From: Labilibaculum filiforme
GTDB taxonomy: Bacteria > Bacteroidota > Bacteroidia > Bacteroidales > Marinifilaceae
Assembly (NCBI RefSeq): GCF_002843315.1
Contig: NZ_MVDD01000002.1
Coordinates: forward strand, 496,001 to 560,000
Length of the DNA stretch: 64,000 nt
Reading direction: 5' to 3'
Each line of letters opens with the position of its first letter. Position 1 is the first letter of the stretch. Both the position numbers and the translations under genes were made by a program. A model generated the notes under the pieces. The model did not search any database. It was given only the letters and a program-made list of their open reading frames with translations, and had not been told where the DNA came from. This document shows positions 55,042 to 63,622 of this stretch, one piece after another.

Positions 55042-55668
55042 ATGGATAATAAACTAGTCATTCAACTACTTAAAAGTAAGACAGAAGAAATTCAAAACTT
55101 ATTGGTGCATTTTGCAAATAAACCTGCCGACCTTGAGGATGGTATTGATTTACTTGATTCCAGAATACAGGGATTAAGTCACGATTTTAAAATCCTGAAA
55201 AGGAATTGTGAAAGACAACCAGACGAACAATTTTCTGTTATTAAATCGACAGAAAGTACTCCTTTTGTTCCCGAAACAATACAAAAAGAACCAGAACCTC
55301 AAGAATCAAATCTTGCGAAGGAAATGGAACCTATAATTACCGAAAAAATTGAGCTGGAAGAGAAAAAAACACTCGTATCATCAGTCAGTAACGAAAGTAT
55401 TCCTGTAGCACCTACCCAATTAATTGGCGAAAAAATGTATTCTCACAAACTTGCAGATGTACAGTCTGCAATTGGAATTAACGATCGCTTTTTATTTGCT
55501 CGTGAGCTTTTTGAAAACAATATGGATGCCTATAACACAGCAATTTCCTTTGTAAACAAAGCGCCTAATTTTGATTCTGTAATGAATTGGATTAAAGTAG
55601 AAAAAGAATGGGATTTGGAAGATCCAATTGTTGTTCAATTCATCGAAATCACCAAAAGAAAATTTTAA
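55042..55668 (+). CDS. Conserved-looking hypothetical protein upstream of rsmI
   Basis: A 208-residue soluble protein whose function I do not know. The N-terminal third is helical (LLKSKTEEIQNLLVHFANKP), the middle (about 65-130) is a Glu/Pro/Thr-rich linker, and the C-terminal 75 residues look folded and conserved (LADVQSAIGINDRFLFAREL, FENNMDAYNTAISFVNKAPN). No signal peptide or membrane span. rsmI starts two bases after its stop, so the two are translationally coupled. Genes with this C-terminal domain occur in other Bacteroidota genomes as far as I recall, without assigned role. Confidence 0.8.
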   Translation: MDNKLVIQLLKSKTEEIQNLLVHFANKPADLEDGIDLLDSRIQGLSHDFKILKRNCERQPDEQFSVIKSTESTPFVPETIQKEPEPQESNLAKEMEPIITEKIELEEKKTLVSSVSNESIPVAPTQLIGEKMYSHKLADVQSAIGINDRFLFARELFENNMDAYNTAISFVNKAPNFDSVMNWIKVEKEWDLEDPIVVQFIEITKRKF

Positions 55669-55670
55669 AC

Positions 55671-56384
55671 ATGTCAAAACTATTCCTTGTTCCTACCCCA
55701 ATTGGAAATTTAGAAGATATTACTCTAAGAGCCTTAAAAGTATTACAAAGTGTTGATTTAATTCTTGCAGAAGACACAAGAACATCGGGCTTTTTATTGA
55801 AGCATTACCATATTTCGAAACCATTACACTCCCATCACAAATTTAACGAGCATAAAACTGCCGATAATATAGTTAATCGAATTAAAGCCGGCGAAACTAT
55901 TGCTTTAATTTCTGATGCCGGAACACCAGCAATTTCTGATCCTGGTTACTTTTTAGTAAAACACTGTTTGGATAGCGGAATTGATGTAGAATGTTTACCC
56001 GGAGCAACCGCATTTGTTCCTGCTCTTGTAAATTCAGGTCTGCCCAACGAAAAATTTTGTTTCGAAGGTTTTCTTCCACAAAAAAAAGGCCGTCAGTCTA
56101 AATTAGCCGAACTAGCCGAAGAATCGAGAACGATAATTTTTTATGAATCACCTCACCGTTTGGTAAAAACGCTGGAACAATTTGCTGAAGTTATGGGTGC
56201 AGACCGAAAAGCTTCTGTATCTCGGGAACTAACCAAATTATACGAAGAAAACGTTCGTGGCACACTCGCTGAACTCATTGCGCATTTCAATGAAAAAACT
56301 GTTAAAGGGGAAATTGTAATTGTTGTTGGCGGTAAAATTGTGGAAAAAAAGAAGAAAGAATACATTAAGAAAGACCGTATTTAA
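55671..56384 (+). CDS. rsmI: 16S rRNA 2'-O-methyltransferase RsmI
   Basis: SAM-dependent enzyme that methylates the ribose of C1402 in 16S rRNA. The 237 residues from the ATG at 55671 begin with the family signature LVPTPIGNLEDITLRAL, followed by AEDTRTSGFLLKHY, ISDAGTPAISDPGY, LPGATAFVPALVNSGLP and FYESPHRL. An upstream in-frame start at 55608 would overlap the preceding gene by 61 bases and is not needed. The Lys-rich tail (EKKKKEYIKKDRI) probably contacts RNA. Confidence 0.95.
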   Translation: MSKLFLVPTPIGNLEDITLRALKVLQSVDLILAEDTRTSGFLLKHYHISKPLHSHHKFNEHKTADNIVNRIKAGETIALISDAGTPAISDPGYFLVKHCLDSGIDVECLPGATAFVPALVNSGLPNEKFCFEGFLPQKKGRQSKLAELAEESRTIIFYESPHRLVKTLEQFAEVMGADRKASVSRELTKLYEENVRGTLAELIAHFNEKTVKGEIVIVVGGKIVEKKKKEYIKKDRI

Positions 56385-56403
56385 TTACAAATTATCAATT
56401 AAT

Positions 56404-56470
56404 AATTACGAATTCAGTTCTTCCTTAAGAGATAAAGTTTTAATAAACTAATATTTACTCATTCGTAATT
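56404..56470. repeat. Inverted repeat between rsmI and porP
   Basis: AATTACGAAT (56404-56413) and ATTCGTAATT (56461-56470) are perfect inverted copies with AT-rich imperfect extensions on both arms; spacer 47. It fills the 104-base gap between convergent genes. It could be a weak terminator or a small mobile relic. Confidence 0.35.
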
Positions 56471-56488
56471 TTTAATTCTTAATTAGCA

Positions 56489-57547
56489 TTAGTCTTCGTG
56501 TGAGAATTTCGGACAAGAAATAGCCTTATCTCCTAATTTTTTCACTTTCTGACGACGTTTCAACTTTCTGATTTCTCTAGGGTTAGAGTAATTGTAATTA
56601 TAAGTAAGAGAAATTTCTAAACCTCCTTTATTCGAGGATGCTACCTGCAAATCAGAAACATTAATATCATAGGTAATCATAAATTTCATGCGATTTTTCT
56701 CGTATCCAAATGCAGGAATAATATCCTGAGTAAAACGATACCACAAGCCATAATGAAGAATTGTACCTTTTTCACCATATAACATCATAAAATTGGCCCC
56801 AGCAATCCACTCATTTGCACTTTTCTCTGTTGTAAACATGATTTCGGGCTTCGCATATATTCTTGGTGATATTCTCGACTCTACCCCTCCATGCCAAGCA
56901 AATCGCCTTTTTAGATTATTTGTAATAGCATAAAAAGACTCACTAGGTTGATTAATATGACTAACAGAAACGCCCATAAAATATTTTGATTTCCCTTTAA
57001 AATAGGTAACCATTGAACCAGCTGAAAAATCGGTATAAAATAAGGATTGCGTTCCTAAAGGTTCTCCTGTTTGATAATTAGGATCGAATAGTGTTCCATC
57101 CCACTGGTCATCAAAAACCAATTTATTGTAATCTACTGACTTATTGACTAACTCTAAACCAAGACCTGCGTGAATAAACAATGTATTCCCAGCATTCAAA
57201 CTCTTATTTAAAGATCCTGAAAACATCACTTGAGTTGTCTTTAAACTACCTTCTCCAGCCTTATCGTTGAAAATCATTCCACCCACTCCCAACCAAGACG
57301 AGCTTAGTAATTGAGTAGACAATTTACCATCAACAAAAACAGACTGAGAAACAAAAGGGGTGGTAACACTATTCCACTGATTACGATAGTTTAACCCTCC
57401 TCGAAGGTTATAATCTGAATTTCCAGTCAACGCTGGATTTAACAATAAAGGAATAGAATAGAATTGAGAAGAGTGCACACGTTGAGCAGAGACCTGACAG
57501 ACTCCAAAAAACGATACCAGTATAAAAAAAACTAAACTCTTCCTCAT
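56489..57547 (-). CDS. PorP/SprF-family type IX secretion outer-membrane protein
   Basis: A 352-residue outer-membrane beta-barrel of the PorP/SprF family with a signal peptide (SLVFFILVSFFGVCQVSAQ). Family features: QFYSIPLLLNPALTGNSDYN, RGGLNYRNQWNSV, GVGGMIFNDKAGEGSLKT, and a C-terminal barrel strand followed by a basic tail (REIRKLKRRQKVKK). PorP/SprF proteins pair with T9SS substrates that carry gliding-type C-terminal domains; SprF is needed for export of SprB in F. johnsoniae. It follows exactly such a substrate gene (57762-60290), although a terminator lies between them. Confidence 0.9.
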   Translation of the reverse strand: MRKSLVFFILVSFFGVCQVSAQRVHSSQFYSIPLLLNPALTGNSDYNLRGGLNYRNQWNSVTTPFVSQSVFVDGKLSTQLLSSSWLGVGGMIFNDKAGEGSLKTTQVMFSGSLNKSLNAGNTLFIHAGLGLELVNKSVDYNKLVFDDQWDGTLFDPNYQTGEPLGTQSLFYTDFSAGSMVTYFKGKSKYFMGVSVSHINQPSESFYAITNNLKRRFAWHGGVESRISPRIYAKPEIMFTTEKSANEWIAGANFMMLYGEKGTILHYGLWYRFTQDIIPAFGYEKNRMKFMITYDINVSDLQVASSNKGGLEISLTYNYNYSNPREIRKLKRRQKVKKLGDKAISCPKFSHED

Positions 57548-57564
57548 ATCATAGTTTACGGGTC

Positions 57565-57594
57565 TTTCAATCGATTCTTAAAATTTTCAATCGA
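57565..57594 (-). promoter_or_regulatory. Direct repeats upstream of the PorP/SprF gene
   Basis: TTTCAATCGA occurs at 57565-57574 and 57585-57594, a 20-base pitch that puts both on the same face of the helix, 18-47 bases upstream of the ATG. Candidate activator or repressor sites. No TAnnTTTG box is seen. Confidence 0.35.
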
Positions 57595-57620
57595 CAAAAC
57601 GAAACATCCCACGCAAAAAT

Positions 57621-57651
57621 ATAAAAATGGGTAATAATAGCCTATTACCCA
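57621..57651 (-). terminator. Terminator after the T9SS surface protein gene
   Basis: Stem TGGGTAATA (57628-57636) with TATTACCCA (57643-57651); on the minus strand followed by five T residues. It lies 111 bases after the stop at 57762 and separates the surface-protein genes from the PorP/SprF gene. Confidence 0.75.
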
Positions 57652-57761
57652 CTGTAAAATATTTTATTTTACATTTATTTATTTTCGACAAATTATTCGG
57701 CATAAATATAATTAATAAGATGAAATTTAACAGTAACAATCCATTTTATTCATCAACTATA

Positions 57762-60290
57762 TTAGTACAGTAGTGTAACATTTCCACGTTTTTGTACTGA
57801 ACTACCATCTAGGAAGGTTACTTGTAGGAAGAAAACATAAACATCCATGTCTTGTTTTACTCCACGATAGGTTCCATCCCATCCTACATCTTGCCTGTTC
57901 GATTGAAATATTTTATGACCTAATCGGTTGTAAATAATCAAATTCATTGAACCAATATTGTTTCCACGAACAAAGAGCACATCATTTTTACCATCTCCAT
58001 TAGGAGAGAAACCCGACGCCAGACCTACAAATTGATCGCCTTCTGGGTACAAAACATTAATTGTATCTCTACCCATACAACTTTGCTGATTGGTTACCTC
58101 TACCCAATACTCGCCTGCTTGATCTACATTCAAAGTTTGAGTGATATCATTTGTTGACCACTGATAGAAACTACCACTATTTTCAGCATTAAGGATTACT
58201 GTTTCTCCAGTTTGAGCAATAATGTCTTCACCAAGATCAACTATAGGAGTTGCATTAACCGTTAATTCGATACAATCTCCTTCTGTATTGCCAAATGGAT
58301 CTGTTACTTCCACACAATACTTACCAGATTGATCCACAAAAATACCTTTTTCTGTTGATTCTGAAGGAATCCACTTATAACTTGGATCGGAAGTAAATAC
58401 TCTGTCAATAATTGGTTCTAGATATACTCTATCCCCCATACAAATTTCAATGTCACCACCTAAATCAACAGAGAATTTGTGACCATCTTTTTTAACAACA
58501 CTGATTTCATCGGTATTGTAGCAAGAATATGCCGCAGTAACCTTTACAGAATACACATTTTCATCACTTACTGTAATTGTTTGAGTATTTTCTCCTGTAT
58601 TCCATTCGTATACCAAGCCTGCTTCAGAATTACCTGCATCCAAAGTTGCAGTTTCGCCATCATATAAAGTAAAATCTTCACCTAAATCAACAATAGGTAA
58701 GGCATGAACAATTACTTCAATCTCATCTGTTTTTTCATTACCTGCATCATCTCGCATTGTTACAGAATATGTACCAGACTCACTCACTGTAAGTGTAGAA
58801 TTTCCAGCACCATTAGACCATAAATAAGCATAGTTTTGAGAGATACTTGGATTTGGATTTAGAATCACTTCTTCTCCATCACAAATATTAATATCAGCAC
58901 CTAGACTAATCGCAAACACATCACTTGAACTACTTATAACAATTTCATCGGAACCAACACAACCATTTAAACTAGTAACATTAACACTATAGGTATTACT
59001 AGTATTCACGCTTATGCTTTGACTGGTTTCACCAGTAGACCAAGAATAAGTTAATCCAGGATTTCCTGCATCCAACACCTTAGTTTCGGCTTCGGCCAAT
59101 TCATAATCTGCACCTAAATCAACAATTGGAGCTTTTAATACTTCCACATTAACACTTGCCGATGATGATTTACCTGTGTCCGAATCTTTGGCGGTAACAG
59201 AATAAGTTCCAGACTCTGTAACTGCTAAAGTAGGTTCTTTTGAACCATCGGACCATAAGTAAGTGTAGGTTCCACCAAAATCGATGGTAGGAGTTAAAGT
59301 TGCACTCTCTCCTTCACAAATACTAATATCGCCACCTAAACTAACAGAGAAGGATTCAACAAGGGTGATATCTGCATAAATAGTATCTCCAGCACAATCG
59401 AAAGCTGTTCGCTCTAAAAGTTTTATTTGATAGTCACCCGGAGTATTTCCCCACTGTACATCAAAGCTTAATTCACTATGATACTTATCGCTCAGTTTTG
59501 TTGTAGTTTCATTTAAAACTGTTGCTCCAGCAGGAATAAATAGTTCGTAATTCTCGTTCTTTTCAATAGTAGCTGTGTAGGATTGAATAGTTCCCGACTG
59601 AATAACAGGCTCATAATCTCCCCATACCGTATTTGGCAAGGCCATTACATCTACCTCTAAAGTCTGATTCACCAGATCTTCAGTTACCGGAATTCCTGAT
59701 ACTGTCTTCGCATCGACTAATAAAATTTCAGCACGATGAGTTTTCCCACTTGTATTCGGTATTTCGAGTTCGAACTCAAAAGAATTTACATACAATTCTT
59801 TTGCTCCATCAGGCATTACTGCAGGCGCACGATCTACCGAAATTTTAAATGTCCAAGGTTTCGGACCCGAATAATTAACGGTAACATTTATTTTCCCATT
59901 TGCATCTCCACCATTATTTGCAGAACAAACATATGGCACTTCTAAATCATCAAACTCTGCTGTTGGAGCAGCTCCATCAACCACAACCATCATAATTAAA
60001 GGCTCACCAAAACAACGCGTTCCTAAATCCTCTGGATATACCTTTACTACATATTCGCCTTCATTATCGAATACATAATCGCCAGACTCAAATGTTTCTG
60101 ATGTAAGATATGCAACAGCTCGAGTAGCTGTATGAGTTACCGACCAATGGTATGCATAACCGGTAACTTCATCCACCTTAAAATTAAGTGTTGTTCCCTT
60201 AACCACATACTGCTGTGCCACAACAGCCCATCCTCCCAAGAGGATGGCTATTGCGGTAAGCAGTGTTTTATGTAGTAAGGTTCTCAACAT
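57762..60290 (-). CDS. Modular surface protein with T9SS gliding-type C-terminal domain
   Basis: An 842-residue secreted protein with signal peptide (AIAILLGGWAVVAQ). Order: residues 27-228 are the same two-domain module as the small proteins encoded upstream (domain A with GEYVVKVYPEDLGTRC, Cys93; domain B with Cys122, KPWTFKI and LEIPNTSG, ending MALPNTVWGD). About 230-312 is a second domain A (GDYQIKLLERTAFDC). About 315-745 are three pairs of Ig/PKD-like repeats: one type has LGGDISICEGESATL, the other PIVDLGADYELAEAETKVLD. About 750-842 is the gliding motility-associated C-terminal domain (SGFSPNGDGKNDVLFVRGNN, WDGTYRG), which directs T9SS export and surface attachment. Probably the anchored or tip subunit of the array. 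Confidence 0.88.
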   Translation of the reverse strand: MLRTLLHKTLLTAIAILLGGWAVVAQQYVVKGTTLNFKVDEVTGYAYHWSVTHTATRAVAYLTSETFESGDYVFDNEGEYVVKVYPEDLGTRCFGEPLIMMVVVDGAAPTAEFDDLEVPYVCSANNGGDANGKINVTVNYSGPKPWTFKISVDRAPAVMPDGAKELYVNSFEFELEIPNTSGKTHRAEILLVDAKTVSGIPVTEDLVNQTLEVDVMALPNTVWGDYEPVIQSGTIQSYTATIEKNENYELFIPAGATVLNETTTKLSDKYHSELSFDVQWGNTPGDYQIKLLERTAFDCAGDTIYADITLVESFSVSLGGDISICEGESATLTPTIDFGGTYTYLWSDGSKEPTLAVTESGTYSVTAKDSDTGKSSSASVNVEVLKAPIVDLGADYELAEAETKVLDAGNPGLTYSWSTGETSQSISVNTSNTYSVNVTSLNGCVGSDEIVISSSSDVFAISLGADINICDGEEVILNPNPSISQNYAYLWSNGAGNSTLTVSESGTYSVTMRDDAGNEKTDEIEVIVHALPIVDLGEDFTLYDGETATLDAGNSEAGLVYEWNTGENTQTITVSDENVYSVKVTAAYSCYNTDEISVVKKDGHKFSVDLGGDIEICMGDRVYLEPIIDRVFTSDPSYKWIPSESTEKGIFVDQSGKYCVEVTDPFGNTEGDCIELTVNATPIVDLGEDIIAQTGETVILNAENSGSFYQWSTNDITQTLNVDQAGEYWVEVTNQQSCMGRDTINVLYPEGDQFVGLASGFSPNGDGKNDVLFVRGNNIGSMNLIIYNRLGHKIFQSNRQDVGWDGTYRGVKQDMDVYVFFLQVTFLDGSSVQKRGNVTLLY

Positions 60291-60337
60291 GTTATTTTTT
60301 TATTTTTTTCAAATCTAATAATTTAATATATTAAATA

Positions 60338-61042
60338 CTAGTTAAGAGTAATAGCACCTGAAATTGTAGGTTTTCCGTGAACAGTTACACTTCTTGTGTT
60401 ATTCGCAACATCTGCATCAACAGCTACGATACCTAAATCGGCAGTTGTTGCACTAATCAATTGAATGCTTACAGTTTGATCACCTGCAGTTAAATTTTCA
60501 AAATCTGAAATACTTAATTGGCCAGTTAATGGAGTTGCATCACCTGCAGCACCCATTGTTACAACTAGAGTCGATTTTGTTCCATCAATTGCAGTTTTCT
60601 CATATGTTAATTCGAATGGAGCTACACCACCAGTAAATACAACATCAAAGTCACTAACAGTTAAGGCTCCTCCTATCAATGGAGAACAACTAATAACGGC
60701 ATCATTTGCAGGCAAGTTAGCAAACATAACCGAAGAAGCACCTACAACTAAAATTTCAGATGTTCTTGTTTCTGTCAAACAGCCATTTGCATCAGTTCCA
60801 AATACAGTAACATCAAATGTTCCTGGAGCATCCCAAATAAGTGTCATCGAATTTCCTGTTTGTGCAACTAAATCAGTACTCGTTCCACCTGTGGTAGCCC
60901 AAGTATAAGTTACTCCCGCAACAGGATCTACATTATACGTATGAGAAGTATTAATCGTCACGGTTTGGTCCTGTGCATTAACAGTTCCTACGAATGCGAT
61001 TAAGCTAATAAATAGCAAGCCAAATATTTTAGTCAGTTTCAT
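60338..61042 (-). CDS. Small exported A-B module protein 1
   Basis: A 234-residue exported protein (signal peptide FGLLFISLIAFVGTVNAQ). Domain A (about 25-100) is PKD-like: HTYNVDPVAGVTYTWATTGG, then LIWDAPGTFDVTVFGTDANG and a Cys in GCLTETR. Domain B (about 102-234) has Cys in VISCSPL, FELTYEKTA in place of the WTFDY motif of its paralogues, and ends GKPTISGAITLN at the stop. It has no T9SS C-terminal domain. It starts six bases after its upstream paralogue and 47 bases before the large surface-protein gene. Function unknown; structural subunit inferred. Confidence 0.8.
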   Translation of the reverse strand: MKLTKIFGLLFISLIAFVGTVNAQDQTVTINTSHTYNVDPVAGVTYTWATTGGTSTDLVAQTGNSMTLIWDAPGTFDVTVFGTDANGCLTETRTSEILVVGASSVMFANLPANDAVISCSPLIGGALTVSDFDVVFTGGVAPFELTYEKTAIDGTKSTLVVTMGAAGDATPLTGQLSISDFENLTAGDQTVSIQLISATTADLGIVAVDADVANNTRSVTVHGKPTISGAITLN

Positions 61043-61048
61043 AGTAGT

Positions 61049-61795
61049 TTAATTTAAGTTTATGATTGATATTATTGGTTTCTTATTAATTGTTCGTGTA
61101 TGTATTTCCTGACCTGAAACTATCTTTAAAGTTCCCCCATAACTATTGGTCGCACTTGTTATGGTTATATGATTTATTTTATCTGAATTTACATCTTCAA
61201 TAACGCCCACTACTTGGAGCATTTTATCTGCAAAATTTACAATTGCAGTTCGATCAACAGCATCATCTAAATGGTAATTTACTGTAATCGGGTATTGTGA
61301 TTCTGGCAACTCGGTACCTGAATTAAACATGGCTACTAATTCTGTAGCAAATTGTGGATCTAAATCAGCACAATCTTCTGATGTAAGATCTTTAAATACA
61401 ATCGTGGCTTCAGTACCAAATACCTCCACTGGTATAGCTCTTCGAGAAGAACAAAAATTCGTTCCTGAATTAAACTCTTCCACAATTGCGTAATATTTGC
61501 CTTCATTTAAAAAGGTAATGTCAACTTCCGCTTTTTCAAATTCTCCCCCAACAAATAAAAAGTCATCATCTCCTCCTAATCCATCATTATCTGCTAATAA
61601 AGCATCCTTTTGATCTGCCCAATCGTTCACCTTATAAACTTTCCATTCATAAGTATTCCCAACATGATCAGTAATAGTAAGTTTATGCGTACTTCCAGGC
61701 AATATCACATACGGACTCTGTGCCTTAGCTGAAGCCAAAGCCACCATCGTAACAATTACGAGGATCAGAATTCTATGTAGTGTACCTTTAAACAA
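61049..61795 (-). CDS. Small exported A-B module protein 2
   Basis: A 248-residue exported protein (signal peptide ILILVIVTMVALASAKAQ) and paralogue of its neighbours. Domain A: GSTHKLTITDHVGNTYEWKV, FLNEGKYYAIVEEFNSG, and FCSSRRAIPVEVFG with the conserved Cys. Domain B: VFKDLTSEDCADL with its conserved Cys, YPITVNYHLDDAVD, and the end KKPIISIINLN. It is the most divergent of the set in domain B. The 86-base gap before it holds a perfect hairpin (61823-61848). Confidence 0.8.
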   Translation of the reverse strand: MFKGTLHRILILVIVTMVALASAKAQSPYVILPGSTHKLTITDHVGNTYEWKVYKVNDWADQKDALLADNDGLGGDDDFLFVGGEFEKAEVDITFLNEGKYYAIVEEFNSGTNFCSSRRAIPVEVFGTEATIVFKDLTSEDCADLDPQFATELVAMFNSGTELPESQYPITVNYHLDDAVDRTAIVNFADKMLQVVGVIEDVNSDKINHITITSATNSYGGTLKIVSGQEIHTRTINKKPIISIINLN

Positions 61796-61822
61796 ATCTT
61801 TCTATTTTTTATGTTTGAATTA

Positions 61823-61848
61823 CCTTCCCAGATCGTAATCCGGGAAGG
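61823..61848 (-). other. Intercistronic hairpin in the small-subunit array
   Basis: Perfect seven-base stem CCTTCCC (61823-61829) with GGGAAGG (61842-61848), 12-base loop, no T-run on the minus strand. It is therefore more likely an RNA stability or processing element than a terminator, and could set different levels for the genes on each side. Confidence 0.5.
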
Positions 61849-61881
61849 ATTCTATATGTAAGTCAACAAACTTTACATTAA

Positions 61882-62742
61882 TTAGTCAATCGAGATATCT
61901 GATGTTTTAGGAGAAGGTAAGATAACAATCGCATCTTTTGCTTTATTATTATCCACTGTTCCATTTTCATTAACATCTCCAGTATGAGTATTGATAGATA
62001 CTGCTGAAGCTGTCAAATTCAAATTAATTGACTCACTTGCAACAGGACCAGGAGTATTAGGCACATCAACCTTCAATATGATAGATGATGTACCAAGAGC
62101 TACGGCAACGTTAGTACCTGCAACTGTAGCATCTGTTGAAGTTACAGTTCCTGCTGTAGCAACATAGTCGAATTTCCATGTCCCTTCAGTCCATGCAACA
62201 CCACCTGCCGTCATCGAAACTTTAAAATAACGAACAGAACCTCCAAAATCGTCAGATCCACGTGTTATAATTTCTCCACTCTTATCATTACAAGTTGAAA
62301 GAACTGTCAAGTCTGGTGTTGTAGCTGTATAGTCAACCAAAGGTGTACCTGCGACATCACAAGCCTCAACTAAAAGATCAATATCTCCACCATCTACTCG
62401 AATACTAATCTGACGAAGAGTAGTACAAGCACCACCAGTATTCTGTTCAGTCACCTGAACCAAGTAATCACCTGAAGCCAACCATTGAATCTCAACTTCA
62501 TTTAAATCTACAGCCGATGGACCAGTAATAAATGAGTATGTTCCTGCAGGAGCTTCTGCTGTTCCCGCCGAATTTAAAACAGCCCAAGTATATGTATTAC
62601 CTGCATGATCCCCACTAGGATCTGTTAAATTCACTTTAAAAGTATGCTTCGAAAACACATTATGTGTAGCATCCTGTGCGTAAGTTCCAAATGCAATTAA
62701 AGAAATTGCAAGAACCATTGTTATTTTTAATAATCTTTTCAT
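61882..62742 (-). CDS. Small exported A-B module protein 3
   Basis: A 286-residue exported protein (signal peptide ITMVLAISLIAFGTYAQ). The ATG at 62742 is used; a TTG two codons upstream is less likely. Domain A: HTFKVNLTDPSGDHAGNTYT, EIQWLASGDYLVQVTEQNTG, and CTTLRQISIRV with the conserved Cys. Domain B: a Cys in LLVEACDV and another in LSTCNDKSG, then WKFDYVATAG, KVDVPNTPGP, and the end SPKTSDISID. It is closest to proteins 4 and 5. A Gly/Thr/Asp-rich composition with few Lys fits an extracellular beta-sandwich protein. Confidence 0.82.
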   Translation of the reverse strand: MKRLLKITMVLAISLIAFGTYAQDATHNVFSKHTFKVNLTDPSGDHAGNTYTWAVLNSAGTAEAPAGTYSFITGPSAVDLNEVEIQWLASGDYLVQVTEQNTGGACTTLRQISIRVDGGDIDLLVEACDVAGTPLVDYTATTPDLTVLSTCNDKSGEIITRGSDDFGGSVRYFKVSMTAGGVAWTEGTWKFDYVATAGTVTSTDATVAGTNVAVALGTSSIILKVDVPNTPGPVASESINLNLTASAVSINTHTGDVNENGTVDNNKAKDAIVILPSPKTSDISID

Positions 62743-62767
62743 GATCAATAAATTTAAGAGTTTTTAA

Positions 62768-63592
62768 TTAGTCCGTAGTTATACCTGTAGTTGCAGGTAC
62801 TGCTTTTACAATGTAAGATACTTTATTACTTGCATCACCTGTTTCACTATCTGGAGTACCTAACTCATCTTTAGCATTTGAAACAGCTAATTCCATAGTA
62901 AAATCAGTATCCTGTCCATTCACTCCAGCAGTATTTTTATTTGTACTATAACTTATAGAGAAAGTCACCTCTGAAACTCCTGCAGCAACAACTACATTAT
63001 TGCCAGTAGCAGTTCCATCAGTTATAGAAACAGCAGTAACATCACCTAAGTTAAAACTTCCAGCAATATCAGTTAAAGCATAATCAAACGACCATTTTTT
63101 CGTGTTATCTCCGCCTGTCATTTTAACTTTAAAATCACGTGATGTAGTTCCAAAAATATCCGTTGAATTATCACCAAGAACATCGGCATCATCAACAGGA
63201 GAAAGAACTGTTGCACATTCTTCAGTGGCACTAACAAGTTCCGCAAAAACATCAAAGGTATTTGTACCAACTTTCACAGCAATTTGACGCACTGTTGGAC
63301 AGGCAAAACCTACATCTGTTCTTGATTCTACAACCTGTACAATATAATCACCATCAACTAACCATTCGATATCTACATAAGTACCATCAAGAGCTGTTTT
63401 ATAATTAAATTGTGTTCCGTTACTACCAGTCGTAACACTCCAAGCTAATGTCGTCGTAGCAATACTACCTTTAGTAATTGTATATCTATGAGTTGAACCC
63501 GCAAAAGGAGTAGTACCCGTATTTTGTGCTTGAGTATTTGTAAACATCAATACCCCAACAAAAACCATTAAAAGTTTATATAAAGATTTCAT
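62768..63592 (-). CDS. Small exported A-B module protein 4
   Basis: A 274-residue exported protein (signal peptide LLMVFVGVLMFTNTQAQ). Domain A: GSTHRYTITKGSIATTTLAW, DIEWLVDGDYIVQVVESRTD, and CPTVRQIAVKVG. Domain B: conserved Cys in SATEECATV, FKVKMTGG, KWSFDYALTD, then a calcium-site-like acidic stretch (NGQDTDF, DELGTPDSETGD), ending AVPATTGITTD. It starts 30 bases after protein 5 and is followed 25 bases later by protein 3. Confidence 0.82.
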   Translation of the reverse strand: MKSLYKLLMVFVGVLMFTNTQAQNTGTTPFAGSTHRYTITKGSIATTTLAWSVTTGSNGTQFNYKTALDGTYVDIEWLVDGDYIVQVVESRTDVGFACPTVRQIAVKVGTNTFDVFAELVSATEECATVLSPVDDADVLGDNSTDIFGTTSRDFKVKMTGGDNTKKWSFDYALTDIAGSFNLGDVTAVSITDGTATGNNVVVAAGVSEVTFSISYSTNKNTAGVNGQDTDFTMELAVSNAKDELGTPDSETGDASNKVSYIVKAVPATTGITTD

Positions 63593-63622
63593 ATCGTATA
63601 TAATTTTCTTGTTAACTCTATA

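Noticed and set aside
57762-60290. SprB-like gliding adhesin
   Set aside because: It has the gliding-type C-terminal domain, but that domain is shared by many T9SS substrates; the size is far below SprB, and its N-terminus matches the local small paralogues instead.
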